A DNA stretch of 39,024 nucleotides from Alphaproteobacteria bacterium (GTDB lineage Bacteria; Pseudomonadota; Alphaproteobacteria; UBA6615), in assembly GCA_021774445.1 (NCBI GenBank), contig JAJFJA010000002.1, positions 1 to 39,024 of the forward strand, written 5' to 3'. Of this stretch, positions 33,410-39,024 are shown in pieces. The translations under genes were made by a program, and so were the position numbers. The notes below the pieces were generated by a model that did not search any database, had not been told where the DNA came from, and was given only the letters and a program-made list of their open reading frames with translations. Numbering within the stretch: the stretch's first letter is position 1; every line of letters starts with the position of its first letter.

Positions 33410-34350
33410 CAGCGGCGCGCCTCGGCGCGGTTGATGACGGCGCGAAAGGCCAGAACGACGATCAGGATGCCGCCCTGGGCGCCGATCTGCCAGTCCGGCG
33501 GCAGGCGAAGAAAAGTCAAGAAAGAGGCCGCCAAGGTCAGCGTCATGGCGCCGATCACAGCGCCAATGGGTGAAATCCGGCCGCCGACGAACTCGCCACC
33601 GCCGAGGATGACCCCGGCGATGGAAAGCAAGGTGTAGCGCAAAGCGATATTGGCGTCGGCTGAGGTGGTGAGGCCGATCAGGGAGAGCCCCGACAGCATG
33701 CCGAAAAAACCGGCCAAGGCGAACATGGTGACCTTGGTGCGCAGCAATGACCAGCCGGCGCGGGCGACGGACCGCGGGTTGCCGCCGGCGCCGCGCAAAA
33801 CGGTGCCGTAAGCCGAACGCATAAGGCCAAAATGGACGATGACGCCGACCGCGACCGCCGCATAGATGGTGAACGGCAAGAACGGCGTCTTAAGGGTCAT
33901 GATGGCGCGGATCCAGCCAGGTACCGTGCCGCCGGGTGTCGGCAAGACGAGCAGCGCCATGCCGAGCCAAACAAAGGACATGCCCAATGTGACGACGATC
34001 GACGGCAAGTTGCGCAGGTGGATCAAGGCGCCAAGGGCGGCATAAATAAGGATACATCCGAGCAGGGCGGCAACGCCGAGCAGCGGCGTCTCATTCAACC
34101 AAGTCGCGCCGATGGCGGCGACCAGCCCGACATAAGAACCAATACCAAGATCGAGATCATTGACGGTGATGATGCACATCTGGGCGATGGTGGCGAAGGC
34201 AATCGGCAGCGCCAGATTGAGCAGCAAATTGAGCCCGAAATAGCTCATGGTGCGCGGCTGCAACTGGAAGATCGCCAACAGCAGGACGGTCAGAGAAAGC
34301 GCCGGCAACGCGTTGCGCAGGAAGCGCGGCGAGAGCAGGGTCGCGATCAC
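33409..34350 (-). CDS. Sugar ABC transporter permease (RbsC/XylH family), first
   Basis: The 313-residue membrane protein has the family motif NDLDLGIGSYVGLVAAIGA, YGTVLRGAGGNPRSVARAGW, and a C-terminal GGEFVGGRISPIGAVIGA. The start is GTG 34350, sharing one base with the ATPase stop TAG. Like its partner it should cross the membrane about ten times. It is diverged enough from the other permease to indicate a heterodimeric channel. Confidence 0.93.
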   Translation of the reverse strand: MIATLLSPRFLRNALPALSLTVLLLAIFQLQPRTMSYFGLNLLLNLALPIAFATIAQMCIITVNDLDLGIGSYVGLVAAIGATWLNETPLLGVAALLGCILIYAALGALIHLRNLPSIVVTLGMSFVWLGMALLVLPTPGGTVPGWIRAIMTLKTPFLPFTIYAAVAVGVIVHFGLMRSAYGTVLRGAGGNPRSVARAGWSLLRTKVTMFALAGFFGMLSGLSLIGLTTSADANIALRYTLLSIAGVILGGGEFVGGRISPIGAVIGAMTLTLAASFLTFLRLPPDWQIGAQGGILIVVLAFRAVINRAEARR

Positions 34351-35819
34351 TACGCCGCCTCGAACGACGAATGGAGGAGCTTCTCTTCGGTCATTTCGTC
34401 GCGCGCCAGGTCGGCGACGATGCCGCCGTCGCGGAACACATAGACGTGGTCGCAGTGCTTCAACTCGTCCATCTCGGTGGTATACCAGACGAAGGTGCGG
34501 CCGTTGGCGGCCTCGTCACGAATGATGCCATAGACCTCCTGCTTGGTACCGACATCGACGCCGCGCATGGGGTCGTCCATCAACACAATCTCGGCGTCCG
34601 AGGCCAGGGCGCGGGCGAACAACGCCTTCTGCTGATTGCCGCCGGACAGAGACAGGATGTTGTTGTTCACGTCGGGCGTGCGGATACCGATACGCTGCTG
34701 CCAGCGCCGCGCCATTTCCTGCTCCGCGTCAGCATCGATCAAGGCATGGTGCAGCATGTGGCGAATGGACCGAATGGTAATATTGCCGGCGATGGACCAG
34801 AGCGGGAAGATGCCATCGGTCTGGCGATCGCCGGCGACCAACGATACGGGCCCATCGACTTGGAGGCTAGCGGATGCCTTGCGGCGCGCCGAGTGCAACT
34901 GGATCAGCATGTCGGTTTGGCCGTGTCCGGCGAGCCCGGCAAGACCAACGATTTCGCCGGCATGAGCGACCAGCTCCGGGCCCGTGGTCCGGCCGGCCGG
35001 GCGGGCCCGGACCTTGGGGCTACCGCCGCGGCGCTTGGATGTGAACCCATCACCGTCCGCCACCCCGCCCTCGGCGACGCTGCCCATGGCCGAGACAAGG
35101 CTGTCGCGGGTGAAATCGGCGGCCGGGCGAACGTCGACGACGGCACCATCGCGCAAGACCACGATGCGGTCGGCGGTCGACAAGACCTCGCCCAGAAGAT
35201 GGGAAATAAGAATGCAAGCGCCGCCCGCGGCGACATGGTGTCGAACAAAGGCGAGCAGTTGTTCAGCGACAACCGAATCGAGCGACGATGTGGGTTCATC
35301 GAGGATGACCAGGTCGGCAGGCGCCTCGGTGACCGTGAAGGCGCGGGCGATTTCGACCATCTGACGTTTGGCAATGGACAAATCGCCGACAATCTCGCGG
35401 CTGGCGATGCCATGGCCGGGGAAAACCTCGTCGAGCTTGCGGGCAATCAGTTCGGCGGCGCGGCGGCGCCAGCCAAAGCCCTTCAGAGCGGGGTGCATGA
35501 CTCGGGCGTTTTCGGCGACAGTGAGATTGGGACAGAGCGACAGCTCCTGGAAGACACAGCGAACGCCTTGCTGTTTGGCGGCGGCCACCGTGTATCCGGC
35601 GGTGCTGTCGACACCGCGCACCGTAATACTGCCCTGGTCGGGACCAAAGATGCCGGCCAGGACATTCATAAGAGTCGATTTGCCGGCCCCGTTGTGGCCG
35701 ACGAGGCCAAGACATTCACCGGGGGCTACCGACAGGTCGACCCCGGTAAGCGCACGGACGGCGCCGAAATGTTTTTCGACGCCGTCCAGCCGAACGATAG
35801 AACGATCTGCTTCAGACAT
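34350..35819 (-). CDS. Sugar ABC transporter ATP-binding protein (RbsA family)
   Basis: The 489-residue double-ATPase subunit has a complete first domain: Walker [11 protein letters not shown], signature-like [15 protein letters not shown], Walker [12 protein letters not shown]. The second domain has a degraded Walker A ([11 protein letters not shown]), a good [15 protein letters not shown] signature and [14 protein letters not shown], where Glu of the usual DEP is Asp. A degenerate second P-loop is usual for RbsA proteins, so one site probably hydrolyses ATP. ATG 35819 has GGAGA almost touching it. It follows the binding-protein gene after 50 bases. Confidence 0.93.
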   Translation of the reverse strand: MSEADRSIVRLDGVEKHFGAVRALTGVDLSVAPGECLGLVGHNGAGKSTLMNVLAGIFGPDQGSITVRGVDSTAGYTVAAAKQQGVRCVFQELSLCPNLTVAENARVMHPALKGFGWRRRAAELIARKLDEVFPGHGIASREIVGDLSIAKRQMVEIARAFTVTEAPADLVILDEPTSSLDSVVAEQLLAFVRHHVAAGGACILISHLLGEVLSTADRIVVLRDGAVVDVRPAADFTRDSLVSAMGSVAEGGVADGDGFTSKRRGGSPKVRARPAGRTTGPELVAHAGEIVGLAGLAGHGQTDMLIQLHSARRKASASLQVDGPVSLVAGDRQTDGIFPLWSIAGNITIRSIRHMLHHALIDADAEQEMARRWQQRIGIRTPDVNNNILSLSGGNQQKALFARALASDAEIVLMDDPMRGVDVGTKQEVYGIIRDEAANGRTFVWYTTEMDELKHCDHVYVFRDGGIVADLARDEMTEEKLLHSSFEAA

Positions 35820-35833
35820 TCTCCAGGCAACTC

Positions 35834-35847
35834 AACTCATCTGAGTT
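35834..35847 (-). other. Short inverted repeat between binding-protein and ATPase genes
   Basis: AACTCA and TGAGTT face each other across TC in the 50-base gap. Hairpins here commonly protect the abundant binding-protein mRNA from decay, but this stem is short (five pairs with a four-base loop), so support is weak. Confidence 0.3.
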
Positions 35848-35869
35848 CGAACAATGTCTGAACCCTCAT

Positions 35870-36883
35870 TTAGCGAGCGGCATTCACCACTGCCTGCGCG
35901 TCCTCAAGAGTATACTCAACATTGGCGACGCCGCCGACCTCGGTGTTGGCCAGGTTTTCCTCAAGATTATCCTGGTCGATACGCAAGAACGGCACCGTCA
36001 GGTCCTTGGGAATGTCCTGACCATCGAGGATTTGCTGTGCGACCCACATGGCCAAGGTCGAAACGCCGGGGGCAATGGAGACCGACATGGTCTCATAACC
36101 GCTGGCGTCCTTTTGCTCTTTCCACCAGGTCAGCTCGTCATGGCGGTTGCCCATGATGATCAACGGAATCGGTCGGCCGGCCGCTTTGAAGGCCTGCGCC
36201 GCGCCGAAGCCGTCACCGCCCTGGGTGACAACGGCGGTGATCTCCGGCAGCGACGGCAGGATGCCGGCCACAGCCTTCTGCGACACGTCCTGGGCCCAAT
36301 CGCCATGTACCGACCCAACGACCTCAAAGCCCGAGGTCTCGGCCACACCCTCGTGAATACCAGCGCTGATTTCGTCATCGACGAAGACGCCGGCGAGGCC
36401 GCGGATTTCCAACAAGGCGCCGCCATTGGGCACTTTCTCGGACAGGTAGAGAACCTCATCCTTGCCCATCTGTTTAAAGTCGACGGCGATTCTCCAGGCA
36501 CAGGGCTCGGTGACGATACCGTCAAACGAGACCACGGTGATACCGGCGTCACAGGCTTCCTTGACCGCGCCATTCAGGGCGTCCGGCGAGGCCGCGTTAA
36601 TGACGATGGCGTCGTAGCCCTGCAGAATCAGATTTTGGATCTGCGCGGCCTGTTCGGTGACCTGGTTCTCGGCAGTGGTAAAGGCATCCGCGGCGGCAAT
36701 AACGCCGTCGGCAACGGCTTGGTCACCGACCTTGCCCCAGCTCTTGAGCATCGCCTGGCGCCAAGAATTACCGGCGTAGTTATTGGAAAGTGCAATCCTC
36801 TTGTCGGCGGTATCGGCAATCGCCGCCGTTGCTGGCAGAGCCAAGCCGACCGCCAATACGGCCGTGGTCAGAACCTTACTCAT
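35870..36883 (-). CDS. Periplasmic sugar-binding protein of the ABC transporter
   Basis: The 337-residue protein has a signal peptide (cleavage near ATAAIADT) and the type I periplasmic-binding fold: IALSNNYAGNSWRQAM, QGYDAIVINAASPDALNGAV, GITVVSFDGIVTEPC, and TQGGDGFGAAQAF in the second lobe. It is in the ribose/galactose-binding family. The ligand is not inferable, though the FGGY kinase nearby suggests a monosaccharide or polyol. A strong GGAGGAG precedes ATG 36883. It is first in its operon, behind a good promoter at 36909-36936. Confidence 0.93.
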   Translation of the reverse strand: MSKVLTTAVLAVGLALPATAAIADTADKRIALSNNYAGNSWRQAMLKSWGKVGDQAVADGVIAAADAFTTAENQVTEQAAQIQNLILQGYDAIVINAASPDALNGAVKEACDAGITVVSFDGIVTEPCAWRIAVDFKQMGKDEVLYLSEKVPNGGALLEIRGLAGVFVDDEISAGIHEGVAETSGFEVVGSVHGDWAQDVSQKAVAGILPSLPEITAVVTQGGDGFGAAQAFKAAGRPIPLIIMGNRHDELTWWKEQKDASGYETMSVSIAPGVSTLAMWVAQQILDGQDIPKDLTVPFLRIDQDNLEENLANTEVGGVANVEYTLEDAQAVVNAAR

Positions 36884-36908
36884 CGTCTCCTCCAGTGCTT
36901 TTCATCAT

Positions 36909-36936
36909 ATTATATGTGTTGTCGATGTTATGTCGA
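36909..36936 (-). promoter_or_regulatory. Sigma70-type promoter of the sugar ABC operon
   Basis: On the minus strand, TCGACA (36936-36931) and a perfect TATAAT (36914-36909) are separated by 16 bases. Transcription would start near 36902, about 19 bases before the binding-protein ATG. The segment is clearly more AT-rich than its surroundings. A second TCGACA overlaps the spacer and could be part of an operator. Confidence 0.65.
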
Positions 36937-37059
36937 ATGCCGACACTAAGCAAGATGCCAGGAACGGGAAAACCGTCGTTACGACGCTGTTTCGGTCGGC
37001 CGAAGGCTCGTTCTTGAACGCCCGCCGGCGCGGCGTCAGCGCCTGGCCTCATAGCGCGG

Positions 37060-38646
37060 CTATCGGGGCGCGGTTATCGCGGCGGACCAGGGCGACTTGA
37101 CATGTGCCATGCCGACATTGCGGCCAGTATTCGCGTCGTGCAACACCGCGGACGGGTTGGAGAATTGGATCGGGTAAAGGACATCCGCAACCCGCGTCAC
37201 CGAGAAATGCCGCGACAGGGCGTCGACATATTCCGTTGGGAGCCTGGTGCTGCACACCACGGACTGTGGGCTCACGTCGATGCGAGGCCAATGAAAGGCC
37301 TGCTGCAGAGACATGGCGCTGTCCAGGACGTAGGAGGCAAGCTGGGTCACCGCGGGGACGATCTGGCGGCCGCCGGAGGCGCCGATCGCAAAGAGGGGTG
37401 CATCCTGCCGGGTGGCGATGATCGGATTCATGTTGGCGAGTGGGCGAACGCCGTGAGCGATGCTGTTGGGATGCCCGGGCCGCGGGTCGAACCACATCAT
37501 GCCGTTGTTCATTAGGATACCGGTTCGCGGCAGCACGATCTTGGAACCGAAACGTGACAGCAGGGTATTCGTCAGCGACACCATATTGCCTTCGGCGTCG
37601 ATGATGCTGGTGTGGGTCGTGCAGCTCTGCGGGGCCGCGGCCTGGTCGTGGCCAAAGTTCGCCAAGCGCGCGGCCAAAGCGGCGTGCAGGGCCTGTGCCT
37701 GAGCCAGCACGGTCTGGGGATTGAGTGCCTGGCCGGGCGGCAAGGTGTCGCGCAGACTTGCCATGGCTGCGGTGAATGTCGGGCCGCCGCTGAGCCCCGG
37801 CATGGCGTATAGCCTGGCATCGCGATAATCCAGGGTCAGCGGCTCGACAAGTCTGGCCTGGTAGGCGGCCAAATCGGCCGCGTCGAGCGGTGAACCACCG
37901 GCCTGCAAGTCGGCTATGAGGTCGGCGGCGACCTGGCCCTCGTAGAATTCGCGGGGTCCGTGCTCAGCCAAACGCCGTAGTGTCACCGGCAACCCACCCA
38001 TCGGCAGATAACTGCCGCGACCAGACCCATCGCTGCATCTGGGCGGGCTGCCTTGGGGCAAGAAAATTTCTCGCGTGGCCGGAAAGCGCGCGAGGTCGCC
38101 GGCATCGAGGGCGATGCAAAGCACGGTATACCAATCGACGAGCAGACCTTGCTCGGCCAGAGCAATCGCCGGCCGCATAAGGTCGCCCCAGGACAGGCGG
38201 GCAAATTTCTCATGGGCGAGACCAAGGCCGGCAACCGTGCCGGGAACGCAGATCGAGGGGTAACCGAGCAAGTTGCGATCGTCGAGGACGCGGGGCCAGT
38301 GGAACCAGTCCGCCGACCAATCGCCGACCATGGGGTAGTCGGTGGGATCTAGGTGCCGGGGTGAGACCGTACCGAAGTCGACGGCGAAAACGCGCTTGTC
38401 CGCGGCCCGGTAGATCAGCATGAAGCCGCAGCCACCGATGCCGCTGAGCCAGGGCTCGGCAACCCCGAGGGCAAATGCGGTGGCTATCCCGGCATCAACG
38501 GCGTTGCCACCGTGCGCCAAAATATCGGCGCCGGCCCGGGCGGCGAGCCAATTCTGCGCGGCGACCATCCCGCCCGAGGCGGTGACGGCGGATTTGCTGA
38601 CGTCCCAATGCGGCGGTCCGGCGGTATCCGGGATGCCCGAAGACAC
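37060..38646 (-). CDS. Gamma-glutamyltransferase-family Ntn hydrolase (second copy)
   Basis: The product is 528 residues from GTG 38646. The family motif is HGGNAVDAGIATAFALGVAE. The catalytic and autocleavage threonine should be T344 in CTTHTSIIDAEGNMVSLTNT, a more classical site than in the copy at 4142. ILMNNGMMWFDPRPGHPNS, PLANMNPII and GASGGRQIVPAV follow. There is no signal peptide. Length and lack of export suggest an amidohydrolase-like member of the oxamate amidohydrolase/cephalosporin acylase type rather than a glutathione-degrading periplasmic enzyme; this is inference. The stop lies 123 bases before the sugar transporter promoter. Confidence 0.87.
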   Translation of the reverse strand: MSSGIPDTAGPPHWDVSKSAVTASGGMVAAQNWLAARAGADILAHGGNAVDAGIATAFALGVAEPWLSGIGGCGFMLIYRAADKRVFAVDFGTVSPRHLDPTDYPMVGDWSADWFHWPRVLDDRNLLGYPSICVPGTVAGLGLAHEKFARLSWGDLMRPAIALAEQGLLVDWYTVLCIALDAGDLARFPATREIFLPQGSPPRCSDGSGRGSYLPMGGLPVTLRRLAEHGPREFYEGQVAADLIADLQAGGSPLDAADLAAYQARLVEPLTLDYRDARLYAMPGLSGGPTFTAAMASLRDTLPPGQALNPQTVLAQAQALHAALAARLANFGHDQAAAPQSCTTHTSIIDAEGNMVSLTNTLLSRFGSKIVLPRTGILMNNGMMWFDPRPGHPNSIAHGVRPLANMNPIIATRQDAPLFAIGASGGRQIVPAVTQLASYVLDSAMSLQQAFHWPRIDVSPQSVVCSTRLPTEYVDALSRHFSVTRVADVLYPIQFSNPSAVLHDANTGRNVGMAHVKSPWSAAITAPR

Positions 38647-38649
38647 CGG

Positions 38650-38874
38650 CTAACCAGTGCCGCAAACGGTCGGGCCACGCCGGCTGTCCGGACGGCCGAC
38701 GCAGCCGTCGGGCCGAGCCATGACCGGTGGCCGCGCGTGCAACCGCGATCGTTTCCGAGTCCGGCAGAGGCCGCCCAAGCCCCGCACCGACGGGAAGATC
38801 GCGATATCAGCGATGCCGCATTCGGAGCCCATAGTGAAATCCCGATCCGCTAGCCGCGTTGCCAGTCTCCGCAC
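38650..38874 (-). pseudogene. Glutathione S-transferase C-terminal remnant
   Basis: The minus-strand frame reads LADRDFTMGSECGIADIAIF near its start, a close match to the GST C-terminal helix that carries the N-capping box (SIADIA). The rest is scrambled: GRPDSRRGPTV looks like a damaged version of the ARPAVQRGL end common in bacterial GSTs. The thioredoxin-like N-terminal domain is missing, because an ABC ATPase gene ends 10 bases upstream at 38884. Point changes and possible frameshifts suggest an old remnant. It is wedged between an ABC ATPase and a gamma-glutamyltransferase-family gene. Confidence 0.7.
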
Positions 38875-38883
38875 GGGAGCCGA

Positions 38884-39024
38884 TCAATGGCGGATCGCCA
38901 TGCGGTCGGCACCGAACAAATGCATGCGCTGGTCGGCGAAGCGCAAGCCGACGGTCTCCCCGGGTTTCGCCTTGACGTTACCCGGCGCACGGACCGTCAG
39001 CGTACCGACCCCGTCGATGGTGGC
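38884..39024 (-). CDS. ABC transporter ATPase, C-terminal end only (MalK/UgpC type)
   Basis: Only the last 46 codons are in the window. The sequence includes KAKPGETVGLRFADQRMHLF and ends in MAIRH, which matches the C-terminal TOBE/OB-fold of MalK/UgpC-type sugar or glycerol-phosphate importers. The Walker motifs lie outside the window. The stop is TGA at 38886-38884, and the GST remnant follows at once. Confidence 0.8.
   Translation of the reverse strand, partial: ATIDGVGTLTVRAPGNVKAKPGETVGLRFADQRMHLFGADRMAIRH

Noticed and set aside
34371..35861. 496-codon plus-strand open frame
   Set aside because: It is a full-length antisense shadow of the RbsA-type ATPase gene, whose motifs and operon overlaps are unambiguous.
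1..39024. Search for tRNA or rRNA genes, CRISPR arrays, transposase genes or phage genes
   Set aside because: No cloverleaf-like GTTCRA segments, regularly spaced repeats, transposase motifs or phage structural genes were recognised by eye; a tool-based scan could still find a degenerate one.

Overview
The window looks like chromosomal DNA of a GC-rich alphaproteobacterium. The reasons are strong G/C bias at third codon positions, a good CtrA-type box before the cellulose synthase gene, an FNR/FixK-type box before hemN, a class III adenylate cyclase fused to a TolB-like/TPR region, and several ABC transporters and Sel1-repeat proteins of kinds common in that class. Assignment below class level is not supported. 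No rRNA, tRNA, CRISPR array, prophage or intact insertion sequence was seen.

Left part (1-16.3 kb). Three related exported Sel1-repeat proteins dominate: a 5'-truncated gene at the window edge, a minus-strand gene of 575 residues, and a divergently oriented giant of 1350 residues. Between them lie a small membrane protein, an ABC-2 exporter pair, a palindromic intergenic repeat, a gamma-glutamyltransferase-family gene coupled to an EutB-like PLP dehydratase, the adenylate cyclase fusion with a hairpin over its ribosome binding site, and a NUDIX hydrolase.

Centre (15.7-29.1 kb). A nitroreductase, two DUF proteins (DUF2332, DUF2461), an anaerobic coproporphyrinogen oxidase (hemN) and a cold-shock protein come first. 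A compact minus-strand cellulose operon follows, read right to left: bcsA, bcsB, bcsZ, a TPR protein and a membrane PAS sensor. The genes overlap or nearly touch. BcsA keeps its catalytic and PilZ c-di-GMP motifs, so cellulose output is probably controlled both by c-di-GMP and, through the CtrA-like box, by the cell cycle. No BcsC beta-barrel is present here.

Right part (29.1-39 kb). An FGGY sugar kinase and a four-gene ribose-family sugar ABC transporter lie on the minus strand. A plus-strand three-gene cobalt-type nitrile hydratase operon (alpha, beta, accessory protein) sits between them. Upstream of the transporter is a second, distinct gamma-glutamyltransferase-family gene, then a decayed glutathione S-transferase C-terminal remnant and the last 46 residues of another ABC ATPase that runs off the window.
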